Source of the DNA: a virus
IMG/VR virus record: IMGVR_UViG_3300022687_000009
Span: 1-21,403 of that record
Length of the DNA: 21,403 nt
Direction: 5' to 3' (one strand)
In this document: in pieces, positions 4,903 to 11,997 of the stretch
Position numbering within the stretch: position 1 is the first letter of the stretch
Layout of the letters: every line of letters begins with the position of its first letter
Made by a program: the position numbers and the translations under genes
Notes under the pieces: generated by a model
What the model saw: the letters and a program-made list of their open reading frames with translations, nothing else
What the model was told of the DNA's origin: nothing
Database searches by the model: none

Positions 4903-5301
4903 ATGCGGGAAAATAGAAACATGAACAATCCTCCCGCACCGTGTACCCGAGACCCGGACATGTGGTTCTCCCTCGACACGAACAAGCAACGCGCAGCCGT
5001 CCGCATCTGCGAACGATGCCCACTCCGTGAAGCGTGCCTCAAGACCGCCGTAGACGGACGCGAAGAGTACGGGACATGGGGAGCAACCACCGCACGACAG
5101 CGAGCACAAGCATTCAGCTCAGACGCGGCACATGCCCTCATCTGCCTCAACTGCAAGAGAGCACGCGCCGATGACTGGCAGAAGGTCGGAGAGGTAGCCG
5201 TCAACGGTGGCCGCTGGACGTCGCCCGTCATCCGGTGCGGGCTGTGCGGGTGGGAGAACACCGTAGCGGCAAGACGCTGGAAACGGCAGGCCGCAGCATG
5301 A
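4903..5301 (+). CDS. WhiB-like protein with C-terminal zinc ribbon
   Basis: The first half (about 14-68) is a WhiB-like iron-sulfur domain with Cys14, Cys36, Cys39 and Cys45 and the turn motif GTWGA near 57-61 (usually GVWGG), followed by a basic stretch. WhiB proteins bind a 4Fe-4S cluster and sigma-A region 4 to change promoter choice. The second half adds CLNC (81-84) and CGLCGW (112-117), a four-cysteine zinc-ribbon-like unit not found in ordinary WhiB proteins, and ends basic (AARRWKRQAAA). The start at 4903 keeps Cys14; an ATG at 4921 also keeps it. It is the first gene of the structural operon and its stop overlaps the next start (ATGA). It may act as the late-gene activator. The family is clear; the role is inferred. 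Confidence 0.85.
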   Translation: MRENRNMNNPPAPCTRDPDMWFSLDTNKQRAAVRICERCPLREACLKTAVDGREEYGTWGATTARQRAQAFSSDAAHALICLNCKRARADDWQKVGEVAVNGGRWTSPVIRCGLCGWENTVAARRWKRQAAA

Positions 5302-5429
5302 CCGACAAAGACATGAGCATACGAATCGGACCCGAACTCCTCGCGGCACTCTCCGAGCAAGGAATAGCAATCGTCATCGCGCGAGCTGACCTCATCCAGA
5401 TAATCCGGCCTGACGGAGATGTCGAATGA
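5298..5429 (+). CDS. 43-residue unknown protein
   Basis: The product reads MTDKDMSIRIGPELLAALSE and then an isoleucine-rich segment (GIAIVIARADLIQII). It is too short to class. Its start overlaps the WhiB-like stop, and its stop overlaps the HNH start, both as ATGA, so it is held in a tight translation-coupled chain, which supports it being a gene. Confidence 0.6.
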   Translation: MTDKDMSIRIGPELLAALSEQGIAIVIARADLIQIIRPDGDVE

Positions 5430-5728
5430 GCAGCATCCACAAGAGCAAAGAATGGTTCCGCCTCAGCCGCAAACTCAGACCACAGCTGGAAGCGCAACTC
5501 CCACTCATGTGCGTGAACGGCAAAGGCCGATGCGTAGTGCATCCCGGGGAACGCTTCCACCTCGCGCACATAAGGGACGCGGCACTGTACCCGGAGCTAG
5601 CGCTAGACCCGAACAACATCGGCGTCTCGTGTCCTAAGCACAACCTCTCAGACGGGGGCAAAGCCGGAGCTACCAAGACCAACCGCGCACGCACGCGCAA
5701 GACGAAAGGTGAATACCCAACATGGTGA
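5426..5728 (+). CDS. HNH endonuclease
   Basis: This 100-residue protein has the HNH layout: Cys29 and Cys36, HLAHIRD with His48, DPNNIGVSC with the Asn pair near 63-64, and CPKHN (69-73) at the end of the beta-beta-alpha metal fold. Phage HNH proteins beside the terminase commonly help packaging by cutting DNA together with the large subunit. Here it lies three genes before the terminase, as in many siphoviruses. Its start overlaps the 43-residue ORF and its end overlaps the next ORF by 7 bases. The C-terminus is rich in Arg and Lys. Confidence 0.85.
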   Translation: MSSIHKSKEWFRLSRKLRPQLEAQLPLMCVNGKGRCVVHPGERFHLAHIRDAALYPELALDPNNIGVSCPKHNLSDGGKAGATKTNRARTRKTKGEYPTW

Positions 5729-5889
5729 ACCGACCAACACCAAAGCAAATGAAGGAATGGAGTGACCTCGAAGTAGAGGCATACAGAGCAGGAGTCCGCG
5801 AAGGGCTACGCCTCACGCGACTTACACGAGAGCGCTACATCCAGGGAATTGAAAGAGGCATCCGAATGGTGGAGGAACTCGATGACTGA
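5722..5889 (+). CDS. 55-residue basic ORF, small-terminase position
   Basis: The product begins MVNRPTPKQMKEWSDLEVEA and continues with helix-forming, arginine-rich sequence (REGLRLTRLTRERYIQGIERG). It overlaps the HNH gene by 7 bases and the next ORF by 8 bases. It holds the place where a small terminase subunit would be but is far shorter than that family, and I see no helix-turn-helix that I could defend. It might be a minimal DNA-recognition partner for packaging. Confidence 0.6.
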   Translation: MVNRPTPKQMKEWSDLEVEAYRAGVREGLRLTRLTRERYIQGIERGIRMVEELDD

Positions 5890-5998
5890 CCGAAGACACG
5901 AGCGGGAGAGAGTCCCGCTCATACGACGCATCATCCGCACACTCCTAGCTGACTTCTACCGACAGGCAGAACTCCGCAGCCGCATGGGTCGAAGATGA
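5882..5998 (+). CDS. 38-residue arginine-rich ORF
   Basis: The product reads MTDRRHERERVPLIRRIIRT and then LLADFYRQAELRSRMGRR, about one third arginine, probably one or two helices. It overlaps both neighbours, the upstream one by 8 bases and the terminase start by four (ATGA). It may bind DNA or only couple translation to the terminase. No family recognised. Confidence 0.5.
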   Translation: MTDRRHERERVPLIRRIIRTLLADFYRQAELRSRMGRR

Positions 5999-7524
5999 CC
6001 ACGGCAGCTTCTTTGACAGAACCGTTACAGCCCCCGCCCGAGGCTCCTTTGGCAGCTTATTTTCCAGGGTCTTGGGCCGAACTCGCGGCGTCCGGAATCG
6101 AGCCGCGTACAGCCTCACAGGGCCGCGCAGACGAGGTGCAGCAAGCCGAGTTCATCGAAGGATGCAGGCTCCTCCGCCTCGGACTTCCGAGGCAGGGACT
6201 GAAGCCTCAACAGCTCCGCACAGTGGATGCACTGTCAGAGGACAAGCGCTACGCGGCAGTGCTAGAGCCGCGTCGTAGCTCGAAGACGACCACCGTTCTA
6301 GCGTGGGCGCTCGGGCGCGCTTCGAGCCGCCCTGAATACTCGGTGGCGTACTACGCCGGAACCTCGGGTAAGGCCGCACGAGACCAGTACTTGAAGTACA
6401 TCGTGCCGAAGCTGGAAGGTCTCTACCCGGACCCGGAGACTCGTCCGTTCAAGCTCCGCCGAGGTGCGGGTATGGAACGCATCGAGTTCAACAACGGCTC
6501 CCTCTTTCAAGTGTGTGCAACCCCGGAGGACTTCCGAGGTGCCACCTTCGACCTCATCCTCATTGACGAAGCCGGAGAGCTTCACGGAGACAAGTTCGTG
6601 GACATCCTGGCCGCAGCTTCACCTACTCAGGACACCACTCCAACACCGGTGATGGTGTTCATGGGGACAGCAGGGAAGAGCCGCGATGGGAACGCACTGT
6701 GGGACTTCCTAGAGCGTCTAAGGGAGGGTGACCAGGACACAGCTGGGATTGAGTACTCAGCCGGTGTGGACTTGGTGCCTGCCGACTTCGAGACGTGGGA
6801 ACAAGCGGAGCCTCTCGTGCTCACATCCCACCCGGGAGTGGACACCCTCACGACGCTGGACACCATCCGCAACAACTACTCCACGATGCCGTTGGAGAAC
6901 TTTGGCCGTGAGTACCTCGGCATCTTCAGCCACGCGCAGGGCACCGGAACGGTGTTGCACCCGGCTAAGTGGGCCGCAGCCGCTTCCACGGATGACTTCC
7001 CTGACGAGCTACCCGAAGGGACCAACTTCGCTTGGGGAATCTCGGTCCACCGTTCGGGTACATGTGCAGCAGTGGCGGCAGCGTGGCGGGACGAAGACGG
7101 CACCGCTCATGTGGCTTTGCAGGCTTGGCAGCACCAGACGCATTGGCTTCCGGAATACGCGGCAACGATGGCGAAGAAGTATCCACACATTCCAATAGCT
7201 CACGACACGAACAAGACCGCCCTCATTGAGATGGACCGTGTGCCTTCCAAGACTCGGCTTGCGCCTCACTCGTGGTCTGAAGTGCAGCAGGCCGCAGCGC
7301 TCTTCGCTCGGGAGCTTGAGCAAGGCAAGCTCCGCCACTACGGACAGCGTGAGTTGGACCTAGCAGCCGGTGCAGCCGTCCGGCGTGAGTCCGGCAACGG
7401 TTGGGCATTCGGTGACGCTAAGGGTGACGTGACTGCACTGGAGGCCGTAGCGCTTGCGCTTTACGCGGTGGACCGTATTCCGCCTAAGCGGAAGATGGCT
7501 AGTGCCGTTTATCTCGAGTCCTAA
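5995..7524 (+). CDS. terL: Terminase large subunit
   Basis: This 509-residue protein is the motor and nuclease that packs phage DNA into proheads. The ATPase half has LEPRRSSKTTT (90-100) as its variant Walker A and LILIDEAGE (187-195) as Walker B with the catalytic Glu192. A coupling segment with FMGTAGK follows. The nuclease half has an RNase-H-like layout with HDTNKT near 403-408 and GDAKGDVTALEA near the C-terminus. The first metal-binding Asp expected on the opening strand is replaced by Ser350 in WGISVHRSG, which is unusual. Length is normal. The start overlaps the previous ORF, and a terminator follows the stop. Confidence 0.95.
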   Translation: MTTAASLTEPLQPPPEAPLAAYFPGSWAELAASGIEPRTASQGRADEVQQAEFIEGCRLLRLGLPRQGLKPQQLRTVDALSEDKRYAAVLEPRRSSKTTTVLAWALGRASSRPEYSVAYYAGTSGKAARDQYLKYIVPKLEGLYPDPETRPFKLRRGAGMERIEFNNGSLFQVCATPEDFRGATFDLILIDEAGELHGDKFVDILAAASPTQDTTPTPVMVFMGTAGKSRDGNALWDFLERLREGDQDTAGIEYSAGVDLVPADFETWEQAEPLVLTSHPGVDTLTTLDTIRNNYSTMPLENFGREYLGIFSHAQGTGTVLHPAKWAAAASTDDFPDELPEGTNFAWGISVHRSGTCAAVAAAWRDEDGTAHVALQAWQHQTHWLPEYAATMAKKYPHIPIAHDTNKTALIEMDRVPSKTRLAPHSWSEVQQAAALFARELEQGKLRHYGQRELDLAAGAAVRRESGNGWAFGDAKGDVTALEAVALALYAVDRIPPKRKMASAVYLES

Positions 7525-7553
7525 ATCGCTTTCAAATCACTTTTCAAACCAGT

Positions 7554-7580
7554 AGACCCCGCCTAAATAGCGGGGTCTTT
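7554..7580 (+). terminator. Intrinsic terminator after terminase
   Basis: Stem AGACCCCGC (7554-7562) pairs with GCGGGGTCT (7570-7578) around CTAAATA, and TT follows. It sits 30 bases after the terminase stop and splits the structural genes into two transcripts. It could be leaky, so that some read-through reaches the portal. Confidence 0.85.
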
Positions 7581-7595
7581 GGCGTTTACGGCTTC

Positions 7596-7643
7596 AACCC
7601 TTACTGATAAGGGTTCTCAATAAGCCGGATAATTGAATACATA
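7596..7643 (+). promoter_or_regulatory. Palindrome and likely promoter in front of the portal gene
   Basis: AACCCTTA (7596-7603) and TAAGGGTT (7608-7615) form a perfect 8-base palindrome around CTGA. GATAAT at 7628-7633 is a good -10 box ending 10 bases before the portal ATG. The -35 position (7605-7610) falls inside the palindrome, so an activator could bind there in place of a good -35 hexamer. No Shine-Dalgarno sequence precedes the ATG. Together with the terminator just upstream, this suggests a separate late promoter. Confidence 0.45.
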
Positions 7644-8750
7644 ATGAGTTGGCTAACTAATCTCCTGGGCATCACATATTCCACTACAGGGAATGTGAGT
7701 CCTTCCGCTATCTCGTCCCCTTGGACGAGTGGCCCAAGCGTCGGTGGAGTCGTAATCTCCGACGCTTTGGGCGTTGAGCTAGCGAAGCTCCCTGTCACTC
7801 GGGAGACCGCTTTGGGTTTGCCGTCCGTAGCTCGCGGACGTGGCCTCATCGTCGGCGCTATTGCATCTCTGCCAATGGTTGCAATGCGCGACGGTGAGCT
7901 ACTTGCTGAGCAGCCCATCTTCTTGCGCCGGACAGATACCGGTGTCTCCTCCGCCGAACGCATGGCGCGCACCGTTGACAGCCTCATCTTCCATGGACGT
8001 GCTCTGTGGGTTGTTCGTCGTGGTGCGAAGCCTGCCGGTGCCAAGTTCGGACCCATCCTCGACGCAGTGTGGATGCCGGAGAACGAGTGGTCCATTGACG
8101 CTGACGGACGCATCCTCGTTCGAGGCAACACCGTAGATGAGTCGGACGTAATCCTCTTCTCCGGCTACACACCGGGACTCCTGAACTCGGGTGCGCGCAC
8201 CATTCGCGGTGCCATCGCCATTGAAGACGCATGGGTCTCCAAGGCGCGAAACCCCATCCCACTCACCGTCATCCGTCACGCCAACGTTGGCGGTAACACC
8301 GCCAACGTTGAGTCTCTAGAGCCGGAAGAAGTCCAGCAGCTTCTACGCGACTGGAGCGCAGCACGACGCAGCGAAGACGGAGCACTTGGTTACCTCCAGC
8401 CGGGTCTAGAACTCGACACTCACGGAACCGTTGACCCTGAACTCTTCGAGGCCGGACGTAACGCCATCCGCGTTGACATCGCCTCCCATCTCGGCATTCC
8501 CGCCTCCCTTCTTGACGGGTCCGTAGCGGAAGCCTCCCTGACCTACACCACCACCGAGGGAAACGCCAACCGCTTTTGGACCGAGACGCTCCCGCTCTAC
8601 CTCGGGCCGATTGAGAACGCCTTGACCCTCGCCATGCCTGGACAGACAGAGGTCCGCTTCCAGCGTTCTGAGGTGCTCACCAACCCGGGGTCTCCCGTTG
8701 GTGCGCCTGAGCCAGTCATCCCAACCGCCCCTGAGGAGGCCACCACATGA
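7644..8750 (+). CDS. HK97-family portal protein
   Basis: This 368-residue protein forms the twelve-subunit ring through which DNA enters and leaves the capsid and to which the tail attaches. It has the family pattern: an early segment with LPSVARGRGLIVGAIASLPM, the middle beta region with AVWMPENEWSID and ILFSGYTPGLL, and the helical clip/stem part ending with IRVDIASHLGIPASLLDGS and FWTETLPLYLGPIENAL. It is at the short end for the family. It follows a terminator and a candidate promoter. Its stop overlaps the next start as ATGA. Confidence 0.93.
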   Translation: MSWLTNLLGITYSTTGNVSPSAISSPWTSGPSVGGVVISDALGVELAKLPVTRETALGLPSVARGRGLIVGAIASLPMVAMRDGELLAEQPIFLRRTDTGVSSAERMARTVDSLIFHGRALWVVRRGAKPAGAKFGPILDAVWMPENEWSIDADGRILVRGNTVDESDVILFSGYTPGLLNSGARTIRGAIAIEDAWVSKARNPIPLTVIRHANVGGNTANVESLEPEEVQQLLRDWSAARRSEDGALGYLQPGLELDTHGTVDPELFEAGRNAIRVDIASHLGIPASLLDGSVAEASLTYTTTEGNANRFWTETLPLYLGPIENALTLAMPGQTEVRFQRSEVLTNPGSPVGAPEPVIPTAPEEATT

Positions 8751-8950
8751 AGACCGCCAAAGCCGTCATTGCGCTCATCGTCTCCACCATCGGAGCCGCA
8801 GCGCTAGCCGCCCTGACTTTCGTCAGCCCTGAGTCCGCCGAGTTCATGTGGCTCTCCATCGGCATTGCAGCCCTCACCCCAGTAGCCGCCTACGTCGGTG
8901 TCTACCTCACACCTAACAAGCCATCCGGAGACACCAATGCAGACGTTTGA
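8747..8950 (+). CDS. Two-span membrane protein, holin-like
   Basis: This 67-residue protein has two hydrophobic helices (about 6-27 and 34-54) joined by a short acidic turn (SPESAEF), then a polar tail (TPNKPSGDTNADV). Size and layout match small phage holins, which make membrane holes at lysis. The place, between portal and protease-capsid genes, is odd for a holin. It starts on the portal stop (ATGA) and its end overlaps the capsid gene by 14 bases. It could instead be a membrane anchor for prohead assembly. No endolysin is next to it. Confidence 0.6.
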   Translation: MKTAKAVIALIVSTIGAAALAALTFVSPESAEFMWLSIGIAALTPVAAYVGVYLTPNKPSGDTNADV

Positions 8951-10553
8951 ACTAGCCGGGTCCAAGACCCTCAAGGGACTCCTAGTCCCATACGGAGAGA
9001 CCGGACAGAACGCTTCCGGAGAGTACGAGTTCTCTGCCGGTGTCGTTGAAGTGGCTGACGGATTCCCTCTCAAGTTCGCCCACCGAGGCAATGCCGGAGA
9101 CGACGTAGTTCTAGGCCGAGCCGTTGAGGTTGAAGAGACCGCTGACGGACTCGTCGTTGCCTTCGAGATTGACGACACCACCACTCACGGAGCAGCCCTC
9201 CTAGCCGACTACGCCAAGGGCTTGAAGAAGAACCTCTCTGCCGAGTTCTCCCGCATCAAGCGTGACGGCAAGAACGTTGTCTCCGCCCTTCTCGACGGTG
9301 CCGCAACTGTCGTGCTCGGTGGTTTCGCCTCCGCAGCGTTCTTCGAGCTTGCCGACTCCGAGACGGACCCGGTTGAGCACCGCAGCGCGGAAGAGATTGC
9401 CGCCGACATGGAGCGCCTCGTTGCTGAGGCGAGTGCCGCGCTAGCCGCCGCTGACGAGCAGCTTGCCTCCCTCAATACCTCCTCTGAATCAACCGAGGCA
9501 GAGGCCACCCCTGAAGAAACACCAACCGAGCCGGACTCCCCGGCCACTAACGAAAGCGAGGACGCCATGGCCGAGGCCGTAGCCCCCAACACAATCACGA
9601 CTCCAGAAGTCGAGAAGACCGAGGTGACAGCCTCCAACGTCTTCGACCTCATCACAGCCGCAAACAAGGGAGACGAAGCCGCAGAGTTCGCCCTCTCCGA
9701 CATCAAGGTCTCCGGGTCCGGCGCACTGCCAGCAGCAGGCGTCCTACAGCCGTCTTGGCTAGGTCAGCTGTGGCAGGGACGTGCTTACTCCCGCAAGTAC
9801 CTTCCGCTTGTCCGAAACGGCGCTATCCGCTCCCTTGAGGAAAAGGGTTTCACGCTCGACCAGGGCACCGCTCTTGTCGCTCGATGGAACGGAAACAAGG
9901 CTGAACTCCCAAGCGGAACAGCCTCCACAGCCGTCAGCACATCCACGCTCTACAAGTACGGATATGCAGCGGACATCGCACGCGAGTTCTTCGACATCCC
10001 AGGTGGAGAAGAAGTCCTAGGCGCTTACTACCGAGGCGTCATCAACAGCTACGCCAAGGTCACCGACCTTGACGCGCTGGACGCAATCGTTGCCGCAGCT
10101 ACTGCCAACATCACCGCGCCGGAGACCTACCCGACCGAGTACCCGGCATCCATGGGAATGCTCATCCAGGGAATCGAAACCGTAGAGGACGCCGGAGATA
10201 CTCCGTCGTTCGCTATCGCTAACGAACTTGCGTGGAAGGAGCTTCTCTACACGCCTCGTGACCAGGTGCCTGAGTTCGTGTCGTTCGCCTTTGGAACCAA
10301 CTTCGAGGGAGCAGCTGACAACGGCAAGCTCCGCGTGGTCAAGGGTGACATTGGCGCTGACGACACCGCAGCTGTGGTTGTCGGTTCTCAGAACGCTATT
10401 CACTTCAACGAGCTTGGAGGCGCAAGCCCTATCCAGCTTGAGGCTCTCGACATCGCTAAGGGTGGTGTGGACCGTGCCGTAGTCGGTTACTTGCAGTTCC
10501 TCGTGGACTTCAGTGACGCGCTCGTTCTCATCGGTGAAGCAGACGAAGCCTAA
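8937..10553 (+). CDS. Prohead protease - major capsid protein fusion
   Basis: This 538-residue protein joins two proteins that are usually separate. Residues 1-140 match the HK97-type prohead protease (S78): KFAHRG with His49, LGRAVEVEE, then KKNLSAEF with Ser101 as the likely catalytic serine. Residues 150-230 are rich in Glu, Ala, Thr and Pro and probably act as scaffold or linker. From about 235 to the end is the HK97-fold major capsid protein, with PSWLGQLW, ALVARWNG, DIAREFFDIPGG and the closing strand QFLVDFSDALVLI. I chose the ATG at 8937 because CGGAG lies 6 bases upstream; a frame extension to 8898 has no such site. An internal ATG at 9567 may give capsid protein alone. Confidence 0.92.
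   Translation: MQTFELAGSKTLKGLLVPYGETGQNASGEYEFSAGVVEVADGFPLKFAHRGNAGDDVVLGRAVEVEETADGLVVAFEIDDTTTHGAALLADYAKGLKKNLSAEFSRIKRDGKNVVSALLDGAATVVLGGFASAAFFELADSETDPVEHRSAEEIAADMERLVAEASAALAAADEQLASLNTSSESTEAEATPEETPTEPDSPATNESEDAMAEAVAPNTITTPEVEKTEVTASNVFDLITAANKGDEAAEFALSDIKVSGSGALPAAGVLQPSWLGQLWQGRAYSRKYLPLVRNGAIRSLEEKGFTLDQGTALVARWNGNKAELPSGTASTAVSTSTLYKYGYAADIAREFFDIPGGEEVLGAYYRGVINSYAKVTDLDALDAIVAAATANITAPETYPTEYPASMGMLIQGIETVEDAGDTPSFAIANELAWKELLYTPRDQVPEFVSFAFGTNFEGAADNGKLRVVKGDIGADDTAAVVVGSQNAIHFNELGGASPIQLEALDIAKGGVDRAVVGYLQFLVDFSDALVLIGEADEA
9556..9569 (+). promoter_or_regulatory. Internal ribosome site for capsid protein alone
   Basis: GCGAGGACGCC lies directly before an in-frame ATG at 9567, giving a GAGG with 5-base spacing. 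The new protein would begin MAEAVAPNTITTPEV and have 328 residues, a normal size for an HK97-fold capsid protein. It begins just after the disordered linker. This would let the phage make more capsid subunits than protease. Confidence 0.5.
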
Positions 10554-10566
10554 CCATCCGCCACAC

Positions 10567-10595
10567 CCGGGGCGGGACTAACCCTCCCGCCCCGG
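10567..10595 (+). promoter_or_regulatory. Stem-loop between capsid and connector genes
   Basis: CCGGGGCGGGA (10567-10577) pairs with TCCCGCCCCGG (10585-10595) around a 7-base loop, 14 bases after the capsid stop. No T-run follows. It may protect the capsid message from decay or reduce transcription into the neck and tail genes, which are needed in fewer copies. Confidence 0.65.
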
Positions 10596-10620
10596 TGACT
10601 CTCCAGAGAGGAGGCGGGTA

Positions 10621-11217
10621 ATGACCGCATTTTTCATCAACGATGTTCCGAGCGAGCCGCTCCACATCATCCCGTCTCGTGACGGTGAACCGGTTGACCT
10701 CAGCGAGTACGACGACGCCGAAGTCAGCATCGAGGGGACAGCTGTCACAGCGACCCTCGGCGCTGACTCGGTGGTCATCACATGGCCTTCCGAATCACTC
10801 TTCGAGGAGGAGGGCTTGCACCGCGTCACCGTCCGCTTGACAGCAGCCGGCGATGTCGTAGAGACCTTCGATGCTGAGCCGATTGTGGTTCAGGATTCGA
10901 ACGGTTGGCACACGCTCGGGTCCGCCCGACGCGAGCAGGCGGTGTTCAAGAACACCAACGATGTGCCGCTCTACACGCTCCTCTCCGCAGCACGACTCGC
11001 GGTGGAGACGTTCGCCCCGGCTCTCGAAGAAGACGCAACGCCTCCTCTCCGCTACCGCCAAGCGCAACTCATGCAGGCGCGCAACCTTCTCAACGCCGCA
11101 GCCGTCAACACGTCCGGCGAGCTAGGAGAGGACAGCTACGCGCTCACAACACGTCCCTTGGACTGGCATGTGAAGGCGCTCCTCCGTCCGCATCGGGGAA
11201 CTCCGGTGGTGGGCTGA
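10621..11217 (+). CDS. Neck protein: Ig-like domain fused to head-tail connector
   Basis: The 198-residue product has a beta-rich N-terminal half (about 1-100, FFINDVPSEPLHIIPSRDGE ... HRVTVRLTAAGDVVETFD) that resembles an Ig-like neck or base-plate domain, and a helical C-terminal half (LLSAARLAVETFAPAL ... RYRQAQLMQARNLLNAA ... SYALTTRPLDWHVKALLRP) of the kind found in gp6-like head-tail connectors. These parts are often separate genes. A very strong ribosome site (AGAGGAGG) precedes the ATG. It lies right after the capsid gene, the standard place for a connector. Confidence 0.75.
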   Translation: MTAFFINDVPSEPLHIIPSRDGEPVDLSEYDDAEVSIEGTAVTATLGADSVVITWPSESLFEEEGLHRVTVRLTAAGDVVETFDAEPIVVQDSNGWHTLGSARREQAVFKNTNDVPLYTLLSAARLAVETFAPALEEDATPPLRYRQAQLMQARNLLNAAAVNTSGELGEDSYALTTRPLDWHVKALLRPHRGTPVVG

Positions 11218-11218
11218 C

Positions 11219-11572
11219 ATGCAACGAGACGAACTAGAAGCCACCTTCAAGACCGAGCTAGGCAAGGGCTGGAGCATCTTCCCCGAGACCATTGGGGACG
11301 TTCAGAAGCCAACCCTCCTCATTCTCCGCACCCGTCTGGAGAAGCTCCCCGAAGCTCCCCGAGGACACCGCTTGGTGACCTCCGTGCTGTGGGTCATCCT
11401 TCCTCAGCACGCCCATGAGGACGAGCTAGACGACGCGCTAGACGACACCCTCCGGGTGCTCGAAGAAACCCTCTCCATCAAGTGGGAGACCGCCGAGCGA
11501 GTCGCCTACGCAGACCAATACCCCGCATTCCAAATCACCCTCAGCAGCGCTCACCAGCGCCCAACACCGTAA
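11219..11572 (+). CDS. Tail-completion / tail-terminator-like protein
   Basis: This 117-residue protein begins MQRDELEATFKTELGKGWSI and has an alpha-beta layout: helix, strand (TLLILRTRLEKL), strand (HRLVTSVLWVILP), helix (DELDDALDDTLRVLEETL), strand (YPAFQITLSSA). Size, fold pattern and place between connector and tail tube fit a tail terminator. It starts one base after the previous stop. There is no signature motif, so the assignment rests on layout and order. Confidence 0.65.
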   Translation: MQRDELEATFKTELGKGWSIFPETIGDVQKPTLLILRTRLEKLPEAPRGHRLVTSVLWVILPQHAHEDELDDALDDTLRVLEETLSIKWETAERVAYADQYPAFQITLSSAHQRPTP

Positions 11573-11581
11573 GGAAACCCC

Positions 11582-11995
11582 ATGGCCGATATTGCCGTAT
11601 CACCTCTATTCATGGCGGAGGCGGAGTTCTCAGTCGAGTCCGACGACTACGCCGCAGCCATCAGCAGCATGACCCTCACACCGTCCGCGTCCGTCGTGAC
11701 ATGGAAAGGACTCAAGCCAGACAGCGTTCACAGCCGCACCACCGCTCCGACATGGACGTGCGATGTGACCTACGCGCAGGACGATGCTGACGACTCGCTC
11801 TTCATGTACCTCTTCGACAACCAGGGCACTCAGAAGACAGCCACCTTCACCCCCCGAAGCGGTGGCCGTCCATGGACCGTCGTCATCAACATCACGCCTG
11901 GTTCCGTAGGTGGAGCCGTTGACTCCTTCGCCTCAGCGTCCGTCTCTCTCGGTGTCGTAGGACAGCCAACACCAGGCGAACTACCGGTGGTCTAG
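11582..11995 (+). CDS. Major tail tube protein
   Basis: This 137-residue protein is beta-rich, with TLTPSASVVTWKGLKPDSV, TWTCDVTYAQD, YLFDNQGTQKTATFTPRSGG and the closing SFASASVSLGVVGQPTP. This is the common pattern of siphovirus tube subunits, which stack in rings around the tape measure. AAGGAA lies 5 bases before the ATG. It is short but within the range for small siphoviruses. No tail-assembly chaperone pair follows it. Confidence 0.85.
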   Translation: MADIAVSPLFMAEAEFSVESDDYAAAISSMTLTPSASVVTWKGLKPDSVHSRTTAPTWTCDVTYAQDDADDSLFMYLFDNQGTQKTATFTPRSGGRPWTVVINITPGSVGGAVDSFASASVSLGVVGQPTPGELPVV

Positions 11996-11997
11996 CC

